The notes under the pieces: generated by a model
The model's database searches: none
Seen by the model: only the letters and a program-made list of their open reading frames with translations
Told to the model about the DNA's origin: nothing
Shown here: one piece after another, positions 1 through 6,851 of the stretch
Numbering within the stretch: the first letter of the stretch is position 1
Layout of the letters: the number at the start of each line of letters is the position of its first letter
From: Syntrophobacterales bacterium
GTDB lineage: Bacteria > Desulfobacterota > Syntrophobacteria > BM002
Direction: 5' to 3'
Assembly (NCBI GenBank): GCA_030613915.1
Contig: JAUWKY010000044.1
Span: 1 to 10,020, forward strand
DNA length: 10,020 nt
Translations under genes and position numbers: made by a program

Positions 1-93
1 AGCAGACTGCCGCAAGAGGGAAAGACCATTCAAGCCCCCTCATGGGGCATCGAAAAGCCAGAACCTTTGGGCCTGGATTCATTCCTTCCTTGA
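1..93 (+). CDS. C-terminal end of an unidentified protein (partial)
   Basis: Frame 1 is open from the window edge for 30 codons and stops at TGA 91-93. The residues end in GIEKPEPLGLDSFLP. I do not recognise the family. It is called a gene end because the frame is open from the edge and the stop is followed immediately by a hairpin and T-run that look like a terminator. Thirty codons is short, so chance cannot be excluded. It reads in the same direction as the PilZ gene downstream, but the terminator and about 200 bases of spacer suggest a separate transcript. Confidence 0.4.
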   Translation, partial: SRLPQEGKTIQAPSWGIEKPEPLGLDSFLP

Positions 94-116
94 GAGCGGT
101 AGCTTTCTCTTTTTTT
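92..116 (+). terminator. Probable Rho-independent terminator
   Basis: GAGAGC (92-97) pairs with GCTTTCTC (102-109) as a 4 bp GAGA/TCTC stem plus a GC/GC step, with two bulged T residues and a GGTA-region loop. Seven T residues (110-116) follow directly. The stem is short but the T-run and its place just after the stop codon at 91-93 fit an intrinsic terminator for the upstream gene. Confidence 0.5.
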
Positions 117-246
117 GTGATACTTATATAGTATTAATAGTAGACATAGTAAAAGCTCAATTGTATTTCTAGAATCCACTGCCGACCCGTTACATGTGCC
201 ATGGGGAGCAACAGGGTTGGAATCAATACCAGAGATGAAAGACTGA

Positions 247-262
247 TGGCATATTTCCTGCA
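247..262 (+). promoter_or_regulatory. Candidate sigma-54 (-24/-12) promoter for the PilZ gene
   Basis: TGGCATATTTCCTGCA has GG and GC exactly 12 bases apart and matches 9 of the 11 informative positions of TGGCAC-N5-TTGCA. Transcription would begin near 273, leaving a leader of about 38 bases before the ATG at 311. A nearby TTGACG (271-276) lacks a -10 box at proper spacing. A very similar motif lies upstream of the second PilZ gene. Bacterial enhancer sites were not identified. Confidence 0.42.
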
Positions 263-310
263 TTTTTTACTTGACGTGCGGAGATAATCTCACAAGGGGG
301 AGGCGCACAG

Positions 311-685
311 ATGGTTAAGCAGGAAAAACGCTTCGTTCCCAGAGTCCCGGTCAAATGGCCTGTCACCATGTTATCCCCTCTAGCTAAGGTGGAGGGGAAA
401 ATAGAAAACGTCAGCTCTAAAGGTGCGCTTGTCTCCTGCAAAGACATGCCACCATTAGAGGAAGGCCTTCTCATTGTCATTAGGGCGCCAGAGCACAAAA
501 CGATGAATCTCAATGGAAAGGTGGTGTGGTCGACGGTCTTAAAATCCAGCGAAGGCGACCCCCAATATGGGATAGGTGTCCAGTTCACAAGGATGTCAGC
601 CGATGACCGTGAGATTTTACACAGAATGATTGCAAAGCTCTATGGAATGAAAGTGACCAGCAAGACCGATAACGCTAAACCCTAA
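311..685 (+). CDS. Single-domain PilZ protein, likely c-di-GMP receptor
   Basis: A 124-residue cytoplasmic protein. PilZ domains bind cyclic di-GMP and pass the signal to motility, exopolysaccharide or secretion partners. Both binding motifs are visible: RxxxR (R7-F-V-P-R11) and the N-x-S-x-x-G motif (N33-V-S35-S-K-G38), followed by beta strands ending in the typical GIGVQF stretch at about 87-92. No second domain is present, so it would act as a small adaptor. The start is well set: AAGGGGGAGG (294-303) lies 7 bases before the ATG. Upstream is a sigma-54-like motif. No signal peptide or membrane segment is seen. Its partner cannot be told from context; the next gene is a lipid acyltransferase-hydrolase with its own spacer of 168 bases. 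Confidence 0.9.
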   Translation: MVKQEKRFVPRVPVKWPVTMLSPLAKVEGKIENVSSKGALVSCKDMPPLEEGLLIVIRAPEHKTMNLNGKVVWSTVLKSSEGDPQYGIGVQFTRMSADDREILHRMIAKLYGMKVTSKTDNAKP

Positions 686-735
686 CGTTGCATACCCTTT
701 CAGTTCCCTCCATTGCCGTGATATATCAACTCATT

Positions 736-770
736 GTGCAAAGGGGCAGCTTATAGTGCAAAATACTATA
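736..770 (+). promoter_or_regulatory. Inverted and direct repeats upstream of the acyltransferase gene
   Basis: In the 168-base spacer 686-853, TATAGT (752-757) and ACTATA (765-770) form a perfect 6-base inverted repeat with a 7-base gap. GTGCAAA occurs twice, at 736-742 and 756-762, 20 bases apart. This arrangement could be an operator near a promoter, but no convincing -35/-10 pair was found and the AT-rich repeat could be chance. The remainder of the spacer shows nothing except the ribosome binding site near 844-850. Confidence 0.25.
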
Positions 771-853
771 CACGCGGTTCAAAGCTGTGGGAAAATATAT
801 CTGGGACGTAGCTTCTTAACCATTGTGACCGCTGACCACAAACGAGAGGTACT

Positions 854-3028
854 ATGGCAGACATCAGCCGCCTGGTTTTTTCGCTCAGCAAGCTGGGGAT
901 AAAAGCATTAGAGCGGTTGTTCAAAGCCTCGGTCCGTGTTTATGGCGCTGAAAATATCCCAGATGGGGTGTCTATCCTTGCAGTAAATCATTTCACCCGC
1001 TTGGAAACCCTGATTCTTCCTTACCAGATTTACAGGCTCACCGGCAGGCCGGTAATGTCCCTCGCCCACCACGACCTGTTTACCGGACCTCTCGGGAGTT
1101 ATTTGGATGGTGTGGGTGCGGTTTCCACCAAGGATCCCAACCGTGACAAGATTATCATTCGCTCTTTGCTGATGGGTGAGCATCCCTGGTTAATCTTTCC
1201 GGAAGGGTCTATGATCAAGGATAAGAAGATCGTCGAGAGCGGTAAATTCCTTATCTACAGCGCCACAGGTACTCGACGGCCGCCACACACCGGCGCTGCA
1301 GCCCTGGCCTTGCGAACTGAGTTTTACCGTAGACGGCTGTGCCACTTGCGGCAGACAGATCCAGCTTTGCTCCAACAGCAATTGGAGGTTTTCGATCTCT
1401 CATCCCCCGACCAGGTGAGCGAGCGAGAGACGTTCCTGGTGCCGGTGAATGTAACCTATTACCCTATTCGTTCACAGCAAAACGCCATTGAAAAGATCGC
1501 ATCTTATGTGGTGAGAGACCTTCCCGAGCGGATAGTGGAAGAACTACAAACCGAGGGGACCATGCTTCTTTCGGGGGTGGACATCGATATCACTTTCGGT
1601 AAACCCCTGGCCATCAGTCCATTACTCAAAAAGCGCAAGATTCAGCAAGACATGCTCAGTCAACGGCCCATCCTGCCCGACGACGTGCTGCCTTCCAGGC
1701 CGTTGATGCGGCGAATTGCCAGCAATCTCACCAGGAAAGTCATGGCCTCCATTTATCTTAATACCACCGTCAATTATGACCATCTGATCGCCTACATCCT
1801 GAAATACTACCCGGGTCACCGTCTGAACCTGTTCGACTTGGCGGAGCGACTCTATCTGGCCACAGAAACCGTCGCCAAGCTGAAGAATATCCAGTTTCAT
1901 TCGGGGCTGCTTCATGATCAATGCGTGCGATTATGCCGAAGATACCACCAGATACTGGCAGATTTCCTCGAGGTTGCAGAAAAAAGCGGTGTGATTCATA
2001 TGGAAGGTAATACTATCCACAAAAAAAAGCTGAGGATGAAGCCACTTTTCGACTTCCACACTATCCGCAGAGATAATCCGTACCAGGTTATTCTCAATGA
2101 GGTGGAATTTCTCCACCCGCTCACTAGAAAACTGCGGGTAGTTGCGGAGCAGCCCCAGTGGTTGCTGCGCTGGCGGCTACGACGGAAGTTTCTTCGCATA
2201 GCGAAGCAGGAATTCGCCGCCGACTATAAGGAGCACCGACGCGAGGGCGAGTCAAAACCGAGGCGCATTGGTGCTCCCACTCTTTATAGAAGGTTTCGGG
2301 CGAAAACCGGAGTACTACTGGTCCATGGTTATATGGCGGCTCCTGAAGAGGTCAGGCCGCTTGCCACATACCTGCATCAGCATGGTTACACAGTTTTTAC
2401 CCCTCGCCTTCGGGGTCATGGAACCAGCCCCGAAGATCTGGCCCTCAGAACCTGGGAGGATTGGCTGCAGTCGGTGGAGCGTGGCTACCTGGTCTTGGCA
2501 AATAGCTGCGAGGATGTTGTTCTGGGTGGATTTAGTGTGGGAGCTGCCCTAGCCCTGCTTGCGGCCACAAACATGCTATACAACGTAAGAGCAGTTTTCG
2601 CCATCAACTGCGCCATGAGGCTCAGGAGAAGGTCGGCCAGACTGGCTCCGGCTGTGGTTCTCTGGAATAAGCTGGCGGACAAGCTGGTCAAAGATGATGG
2701 CCGCAGGCACTTTGTGCCCAACGAACCTGAAAATCCGCATATCAATTATCTTCGCAATCCTATTAGCGGGGTAAAGGAATTGATGGAGCTTACGGACGAG
2801 CTTTCAAAACGTTTGGATTGGGTGAATGTGCCGGCCTTACTGATACAGGCATCGGACGACCCGGTGGTACACCCCGAAGGCAGCAAACGCATATATGAGG
2901 GGCTCGGTTCCCAGGATAAAGAACTGATTATGTTTAACTCCGACCGTCATGGAATCCTTCGGGGCGATGTATCCGAACGAGTATTCGCTCGAGTATTGGA
3001 GTTTCTCGATACCAGTCTGACCTCCTAA
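854..3028 (+). CDS. PlsC-like acyltransferase fused to alpha/beta hydrolase
   Basis: A 724-residue fusion. The N-terminal part (about 25-250) is a glycerolipid acyltransferase: N45-H46-x4-E51 in place of the usual NHx4D, FPEGS at 115-119, and HTGAAALA at 145-152. The C-terminal part (about 485-720) is an alpha/beta hydrolase of the monoglyceride lipase/S33-like type: HGYMAAPEE at 491-499, GHGTS at 521-525, nucleophile elbow G-F-S561-V-G, probable acid D669 and base H699 in SDRHG. The middle (about 255-480) is unrecognised and ends in a very basic stretch (435-472). Likely role: moving acyl chains in membrane lipids, with the hydrolase removing or transferring a chain; the substrate is unknown. 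N-terminal amphipathic residues suggest peripheral membrane attachment; no clear signal peptide. GAGAGG (844-849) precedes the ATG. The downstream spacer is repeat-rich with no terminator seen. Confidence 0.92.
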   Translation: MADISRLVFSLSKLGIKALERLFKASVRVYGAENIPDGVSILAVNHFTRLETLILPYQIYRLTGRPVMSLAHHDLFTGPLGSYLDGVGAVSTKDPNRDKIIIRSLLMGEHPWLIFPEGSMIKDKKIVESGKFLIYSATGTRRPPHTGAAALALRTEFYRRRLCHLRQTDPALLQQQLEVFDLSSPDQVSERETFLVPVNVTYYPIRSQQNAIEKIASYVVRDLPERIVEELQTEGTMLLSGVDIDITFGKPLAISPLLKKRKIQQDMLSQRPILPDDVLPSRPLMRRIASNLTRKVMASIYLNTTVNYDHLIAYILKYYPGHRLNLFDLAERLYLATETVAKLKNIQFHSGLLHDQCVRLCRRYHQILADFLEVAEKSGVIHMEGNTIHKKKLRMKPLFDFHTIRRDNPYQVILNEVEFLHPLTRKLRVVAEQPQWLLRWRLRRKFLRIAKQEFAADYKEHRREGESKPRRIGAPTLYRRFRAKTGVLLVHGYMAAPEEVRPLATYLHQHGYTVFTPRLRGHGTSPEDLALRTWEDWLQSVERGYLVLANSCEDVVLGGFSVGAALALLAATNMLYNVRAVFAINCAMRLRRRSARLAPAVVLWNKLADKLVKDDGRRHFVPNEPENPHINYLRNPISGVKELMELTDELSKRLDWVNVPALLIQASDDPVVHPEGSKRIYEGLGSQDKELIMFNSDRHGILRGDVSERVFARVLEFLDTSLTS

Positions 3029-3120
3029 TTCCCACCCGTTTTTGTTCAGTCATAGAAAAGCTGGTCCTCAGGGCCATGTCAGAGTTCAATAGCTTTGCCG
3101 GTAAAGCATGTCCAGTGGTT

Positions 3121-3152
3121 CTGGAGTGCTGGAGTTTTAGAGTATTGGAGTG
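3121..3152. repeat. Four degenerate 8-base tandem units
   Basis: CTGGAGTG (3121), CTGGAGTT (3129), TTAGAGTA (3137) and TTGGAGTG (3145) follow one another without gaps, keeping the GAGT core in register. This lies in the 326-base spacer 3029-3354. From 3029 to 3120 I see nothing recognisable. The array begins a run of short-period repeats that continues at 3191. Confidence 0.75.
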
Positions 3153-3190
3153 ACTGAGAATCCCAAACAACAAATCACAAAGATTAAGAT

Positions 3191-3268
3191 TTCAGTGTTC
3201 AGTGTTCAGAATGCAGTGCCTTCGGTTTTACTCCCTGAAACCTGACACCTGACACCTGAACCCTGGAA
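3191..3268. repeat. Two heptamer tandem arrays in the spacer before the ferredoxin gene
   Basis: Array one (3191-3218): TTCAGTG, TTCAGTG, TTCAGAA, TGCAGTG. Array two (3234-3268): CCTGAAA, CCTGACA, CCTGACA, CCTGAAC, CCTGGAA. Both have a strict 7-base period but different units. The 20 bases at 3237-3256 recur exactly at 7018-7037 in another spacer. They resemble the heptameric short tandem repeats (STRR) described in cyanobacteria; no function is known to me. The ferredoxin promoter must lie here or just downstream (3269-3340), but none was convincing. Confidence 0.85.
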
Positions 3269-3354
3269 TTTGGCCACAACTATTGTTAAGATTAGGGGCT
3301 GACGCAGAAGAACCTCACAAACAGATGAAGTCCAACCCAGACAAGGAGGCATTC

Positions 3355-3549
3355 ATGAAGGTAAGCATTGACTACGATTTGTGCATGGGAGACAGGAATT
3401 GCAACAAGGTATGTCCTGAGGTTTTTGAATACGATGAAGATCAGATGATATCAAGAGTTTTGGTGGACGAGGTTCCTGAACACCTGGAAGGCCTGGTGCG
3501 AAAAGCTGCGGAGGAATGTGCACCGAAAGCCATTATCGTGGAGGAATAA
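3355..3549 (+). CDS. Monocluster [4Fe-4S] ferredoxin with Asp as second ligand
   Basis: A 64-residue soluble electron carrier. The cluster motif is C10-x2-D13-x2-C16-x3-C20-P with a remote C55 (C-A-P-K-A-I). An Asp in the second position is as in Pyrococcus furiosus ferredoxin, where Cys, Asp, Cys and the remote Cys hold the cluster. By that alignment the ligands here are C10, D13, C16 and C55. C20 corresponds to the Cys that forms a disulfide in P. furiosus, but its partner Cys is absent. The start at 3355 is chosen because AAGGAGG (3343-3349) sits 5 bases upstream; an upstream TTG frame opening lacks support. The rubrerythrin gene begins 54 bases after the stop on the same strand, so the two probably form an operon in which the ferredoxin may supply electrons. 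Confidence 0.9.
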   Translation: MKVSIDYDLCMGDRNCNKVCPEVFEYDEDQMISRVLVDEVPEHLEGLVRKAAEECAPKAIIVEE

Positions 3550-3603
3550 GAGGGGCAACCACGGCTTTGTTAAACCATTATTTCATAGAAGGAGTGGGGC
3601 AAC

Positions 3604-4179
3604 GTGGGCAAATTCAAAGGTAGTCAAACGGAAAGAAATCTACTTACAGCCTTTGCCGGGGAATCCCAGGCGAGAAACCGTTACACCTACTTCGCTGAGC
3701 AAGCGAGGCAGGATGGGTACATACAGATCGCAGATATATTCGCAGAGACGGCCAACCATGAAAGGGAGCATGCCAAAAGGTTCTTCAAATTCCTGAACGG
3801 CGGGGAGGTGGAAATCAAGTGGAGCTTTCCAGCTGGGGTAATAGGTAGCACCTATGACAACCTGTTGGCAGCAGCAGCAGGCGAGAGGTACGAGCACACC
3901 GAGATGTATCCGGGCTTTGCTGAGGTCGCCCGCGAAGAAGGATTCATCCGCGTGGCTGAGGTCTTAGAAGCGGTGTGTGTGGCGGAAAGACAGCACGAAA
4001 AGCGGTATCTGGACCTGGCTGCCAATGTCAAAGAGGGACGGGTTTTTACACGACAAGAAGTTGTTGTCTGGCGTTGTCTTAACTGTGGCTACCTGCACGA
4101 GTCCAGCGATGCGCCGGAAGTATGTCCCGCTTGTATCAGTCCGCAGGCCTATTTTGAGCTACTGGGTGAGAATTGGTAA
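3604..4179 (+). CDS. rbr: Rubrerythrin (peroxide-reducing diiron protein)
   Basis: A 191-residue cytoplasmic enzyme that reduces hydrogen peroxide to water in anaerobes. The four-helix diiron domain (1-146) carries E20 (GESQARNRY), E53 and H56 (EREH), E94 and E97 (ERYEH), E128 and H131 (ERQH). The C-terminal rubredoxin domain holds one iron with C158-x2-C161-G-Y and C174-P-A-C177. Length, ligand positions and the FELLGxNW end match Desulfovibrio vulgaris rubrerythrin as I recall it. After the last Cys pair the sequence is ISPQAYF where family members usually have a residue such as H or G near the second position, a small difference. The start codon is GTG at 3604, supported by AAGGAG about 9 bases upstream (near 3588-3593). 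It lies just behind the ferredoxin gene, a probable operon and electron donor. A convergent gene follows. Confidence 0.97.
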   Translation: MGKFKGSQTERNLLTAFAGESQARNRYTYFAEQARQDGYIQIADIFAETANHEREHAKRFFKFLNGGEVEIKWSFPAGVIGSTYDNLLAAAAGERYEHTEMYPGFAEVAREEGFIRVAEVLEAVCVAERQHEKRYLDLAANVKEGRVFTRQEVVVWRCLNCGYLHESSDAPEVCPACISPQAYFELLGENW

Positions 4180-4201
4180 ATCCAAGGCATGGGGGGATCA
4201 G

Positions 4202-4254
4202 GGCATAAGGTTAATCAAAAGAATACTAAGCCCTTGAGCTGCATGCCTTACGCC
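4202..4254. other. Imperfect inverted repeat between convergent genes
   Basis: GGCATAAGG (4202-4210) pairs with CCTTACGCC (4246-4254) at 8 of 9 positions around a 35-base loop. AAGGCAT (4184-4190) also pairs with ATGCCTT (4243-4249), so two structures compete. The spacer (4180-4273) separates convergent genes and should stop both transcripts, but no T-run follows on either strand, so a terminator call is weak. GCATGCC-TTACGCC-TTGTACC (4241-4261) keeps a 7-base period and may be a decayed heptamer array. Confidence 0.3.
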
Positions 4255-4273
4255 TTGTACCTTTCTTTGGGAT

Positions 4274-5059
4274 CTATCCCCTTATATGATCGCCGATTTT
4301 TCGCATTCGCTCCAGTTCATCACCTCCCAATGGACCGAGGTCAAGGGTCCTGAGAGCCTCTCGCATTTGTTGCAGGTTTTTAGGCCCGGTCATGCAGACA
4401 TCTACTGCTGGATGGGACAAAACGAATAGGTAGCAGTCACTGGCTGCTGGTGCGGATTCACCAGGTGGCATGTTTTTCTCCTGAAGAAGCTGACCCCATC
4501 TCGTTGCAGTGTAACTGACTATATCTGGCCTGTTCTCCCCTTTCAGGTAGGGGAACGTCGCCGATTCCGCCCCGCGGTGTGCGGCGCTGTAGCGAATGTG
4601 AAAGATGTCAAAGATGTCTTCTTTGGCCAACTCTGGAAATAGTCGCCGGTTGTGACTGGATAGAGCCAAAAACCGGAACATACCTTTCTTTTTCATAGCA
4701 TTGGCCTTATCGAGAATCCTCTGCGGAGGTTTCTTCTTGTACCATCCCAGAAGCAAGACGTCGGCGTGATCCAGTGCCAAAAGCTTCAGTGCTCGGCGGT
4801 AGAAGACTTCGAGGAGAAAAGCGGAACGGGAATAGCTTTGAATTACCACAATCAATTCGTCACGTTTTCCTTTTCGGCAAATGTTTTTGATGGCTTGGCA
4901 CATGCCAGTTCTGCGCCAAGAGCCCCAATAGAAATAGTTGCACCCTCGCTCGAAGGCTTCCTCAAAAGCTTCAGCCGGCGCACCATAGCTTGACCCTACT
5001 CCCAAGCGGCCCACCCTGAGGCCGGTCCGGCCGAGAACCCTTTGAGAATTGAAATCCAT
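4274..5059 (-). CDS. Aldo/keto reductase-like protein without catalytic residues
   Basis: A 261-residue protein whose N-terminus (RVLGRTGLRVGRLGVGSS) and C-terminal TGPKNLQQMREAL stretch are typical of the aldo/keto reductase barrel. All four catalytic residues are missing by alignment with the neighbouring reductase: Asp becomes Y44, Tyr becomes R49 (in NYFYWGSWRR), Lys becomes Q74 (VVIQSY) and His becomes G105 (VLLLGWYKK). It is also about 60 residues shorter than usual. The frame is intact, so it looks like a maintained non-reductase rather than a decayed gene. It may bind a nucleotide or a protein; its real function is unknown. The start at 5059 follows a GGGAGG ribosome site (about 5064-5070 on the + strand). 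It is divergent from a normal aldo/keto reductase and convergent with rubrerythrin. Confidence 0.8.
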   Translation of the reverse strand: MDFNSQRVLGRTGLRVGRLGVGSSYGAPAEAFEEAFERGCNYFYWGSWRRTGMCQAIKNICRKGKRDELIVVIQSYSRSAFLLEVFYRRALKLLALDHADVLLLGWYKKKPPQRILDKANAMKKKGMFRFLALSSHNRRLFPELAKEDIFDIFHIRYSAAHRGAESATFPYLKGENRPDIVSYTATRWGQLLQEKNMPPGESAPAASDCYLFVLSHPAVDVCMTGPKNLQQMREALRTLDLGPLGGDELERMRKIGDHIRG

Positions 5060-5291
5060 ATAGCCTCCCTCCCCACTTCCTCAGTTGACTGCTCTTTAAT
5101 AAAACTCTACCCTGAAGCTATCATCCACCCTCGGACAAGTGTCGGTCTGTTGGCTCTCTGAAGTAATGGTGTAGCGAATCGGAAAGTCTAAATGGTTACG
5201 TCGTTAAATCGTGGTTGTGTTTCTTGTATTTTCTGTCTAAATGTTTCATAGATCATTACGTGGACCATACCATTTATTTTAGGAGGCAGCT
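5060..5291. promoter_or_regulatory. Divergent promoter region between two aldo/keto reductase-family genes
   Basis: These 232 bases must hold the promoters of both divergent genes. Visible: a GGGAGG Shine-Dalgarno for the minus gene and AGGAGG (5281-5286) for the plus gene. A TTGACT at 5085-5090 has only a poor -10 match (TACCCT) 17 bases on, and TTGTAT at 5224-5229 has a weak CATAGA at 5247-5252. No sigma-54 motif, clear operator or repeat array was found. Confidence 0.35.
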
Positions 5292-6251
5292 ATGGAATTA
5301 CGCTCTCTTGGTACGTCTGAGGTGAACATCACACCCATCATTATGGGAACCTGGCAGGCCGGCAAAGACATGTGGGTAGGCATCGATGATTCCGAGACCA
5401 TCAAGGCCTTACGGGCTGCGTTTGAGGCGGGTATAACCACCATCGATACCGCTGAGTATTATGGAAATGGTCATTCTGAGCGAATCGTCGGTGAAGCGCT
5501 TGCTGACGTTCGGGATCAGGTAGTCTACGCAACCAAAGTCTTTTCCGACCATCTCAGGTACGACCAGGTCATGGAGGCATGCCATGGCTCGTTAAAAAAC
5601 CTCAAAACGGACTATTTGGACCTCTACCAGATCCACTGGCCCGCTGGTTCATGGGGCACCGAACTTGTCCCCATTGAGGAGACCATGCGGGCGTTGAATG
5701 ACCTCAAGAAGCAGGGTAAAATTCGCGCTATCGGTGTGTCCAACTTCTCCGGGGCGCAGCTGGAAGAAGCATCTGGTCATGGCCGCATAGACAGCCTGCA
5801 ACCGCCCTACTCTTTATTCTGGAGATATTTGGAAAAAGACGCACTGGACTACTGTATAGACAACAACATTACCGTTCTAGCTTACTCGTCTCTCGCCCAG
5901 GGACTACTGACGGGGAAATTTGGTCCCGACCACAAATTCGCCAAGGGAGATCACAGGGCGAGAAACAGGCTGTTTCAAGCCGATCACTACCAGCGAGTGC
6001 AGCAAGCCTTGGACAACCTGCGCCCGATCGCAGGACGATACGAGGTAAGCCTGGCGCAACTGGCACTTGCCTGGCTCATTGCTCAGGCGCAGACCTGCGC
6101 CATCGCCGGGGCCCGCAAAGCCGATCAAGTTTTAGACAACGCCAAAGCGGTGAAGATCCAGCTCCTTCCTGACGACCTGGAGGAAATAGACCGTATCGGC
6201 CGGTCTGTCGCCGACCACCTGGATGATAATCCGGTGATGTGGGAGTTCTAG
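5292..6251 (+). CDS. Aldo/keto reductase
   Basis: A 319-residue cytoplasmic NADPH-dependent oxidoreductase that interconverts aldehydes or ketones and alcohols. The full catalytic set is present: D52 and Y57 in DTAEYYGNG, K82 in YATKVF and H115 in LYQIHWP. Further family marks are GKIRAIGVSNF at 143-153, a YSSLAQGLLTGKF stretch at about 198-210, and the cofactor-phosphate loop GARKADQVLDNAKAV near 273-287. Length is normal. The type is close to the YajO/Tas and plant perakine-reductase groups; the substrate cannot be told. AGGAGG (5281-5286) sits 5 bases before the ATG. The gene is divergent from the catalytically degenerate relative upstream. A lipoprotein gene follows after 72 bases, possibly cotranscribed; a perfect 10-base palindrome GCAAGCTTGC (6259-6268) lies between them. 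Confidence 0.95.
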   Translation: MELRSLGTSEVNITPIIMGTWQAGKDMWVGIDDSETIKALRAAFEAGITTIDTAEYYGNGHSERIVGEALADVRDQVVYATKVFSDHLRYDQVMEACHGSLKNLKTDYLDLYQIHWPAGSWGTELVPIEETMRALNDLKKQGKIRAIGVSNFSGAQLEEASGHGRIDSLQPPYSLFWRYLEKDALDYCIDNNITVLAYSSLAQGLLTGKFGPDHKFAKGDHRARNRLFQADHYQRVQQALDNLRPIAGRYEVSLAQLALAWLIAQAQTCAIAGARKADQVLDNAKAVKIQLLPDDLEEIDRIGRSVADHLDDNPVMWEF

Positions 6252-6323
6252 GGGAAAGGCAAGCTTGCGTTCTCTGGGCGATATGGTTACACTCTTTTCC
6301 GCGCATTAGATGAGGCTGCAGCG

Positions 6324-6851
6324 ATGACTAAGAAAGTTTTTCTGATAATTCTGGCAAGTCTACTCCTTGTTAGTTGCGGGTTACGGTGGGAGGGTCAGGG
6401 ACCGGGGCCGAGAGATGAGGGATCACCGCCTCAAATCCTTGCCTCTTATGCCGAGCAGGTGGTTCGTCCTGGTGAAACGTGGAAGGTATATTTGAGAGTC
6501 AGGGATGTGGATTGCGACATGACCTACGTGATTACCGACCTGTGGCAATCAGGAGGAGGCTCGTATCCAGTCAGTTTCACACCTATAAGGGGGCTTCCTT
6601 GCCCAGAGCTTGTGGGCTACGTTTTCCTGAAGACCCCGGCAGATGGAGCTCTGGTCTGGGAGCAATTTCAAGCGAAGCTGTTTGTGCGTGACCGGCGAGG
6701 CAATCGCAGTAACTCAATTCAGTTGCCACTAAACTTTGACCAAGTGTCGACAACAAAACCGCCTGAACAGTGGCAACTCCCGACTGTCGTTTCCATTGGC
6801 ATTATACATGTAGATCTAATAGATTCCCAGGGCACAGACTCAGGAAGATAG
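6324..6851 (+). CDS. Putative outer-membrane lipoprotein, function unknown
   Basis: A 175-residue exported protein. Residues 1-17 form a lipoprotein signal: Lys-Lys, a hydrophobic core (VFLIILASLLL) and a lipobox L-V-S-C18-G. Gly after the Cys, not Asp, favours sorting to the outer membrane by the E. coli rule. The mature part looks like a small beta-sandwich (GETWKVYLRVRD, then YPVSFTPIRG, then AKLFVRDRRGNRSNSIQLPLNF), with C64 and C93 possibly forming a disulfide; this fold is inferred. I do not recognise the family. GAGG (6312-6315) lies 8 bases before the ATG. The stop TAG (6849-6851) falls inside a repeated AGGAAGAT unit, so the last residues may come from repeat invasion. It may share a transcript with the upstream reductase. 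Confidence 0.75.
   Translation: MTKKVFLIILASLLLVSCGLRWEGQGPGPRDEGSPPQILASYAEQVVRPGETWKVYLRVRDVDCDMTYVITDLWQSGGGSYPVSFTPIRGLPCPELVGYVFLKTPADGALVWEQFQAKLFVRDRRGNRSNSIQLPLNFDQVSTTKPPEQWQLPTVVSIGIIHVDLIDSQGTDSGR

Noticed and set aside
5..110. Possible c-di-GMP (GEMM-I-like) riboswitch upstream of PilZ, from AAAAGCC, GGTAGC and a three-stem fold closed by CTGCCGC (7-13) with GCGGTAG (96-102)
   Set aside because: The conserved GEMM junction bases and the GAAA-loop stem are missing, an open reading frame runs through it to 93, and a sigma-54-like promoter lies downstream of it. Coding end plus terminator explains it better.
30..263. Minus-strand 77-codon frame in the left spacer
   Set aside because: No ribosome site or recognisable motif, and it runs through the terminator and the candidate promoter.
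271..288. Sigma-70 promoter from TTGACG and GATAAT before PilZ
   Set aside because: Only about 6 bases separate the two boxes, far below the usual 16-18.
3283..3354. Longer ferredoxin start from a TTG, adding 24 residues
   Set aside because: The internal ATG at 3355 has an AAGGAGG five bases upstream and gives the usual ferredoxin N-terminus; the extension has no ribosome site.
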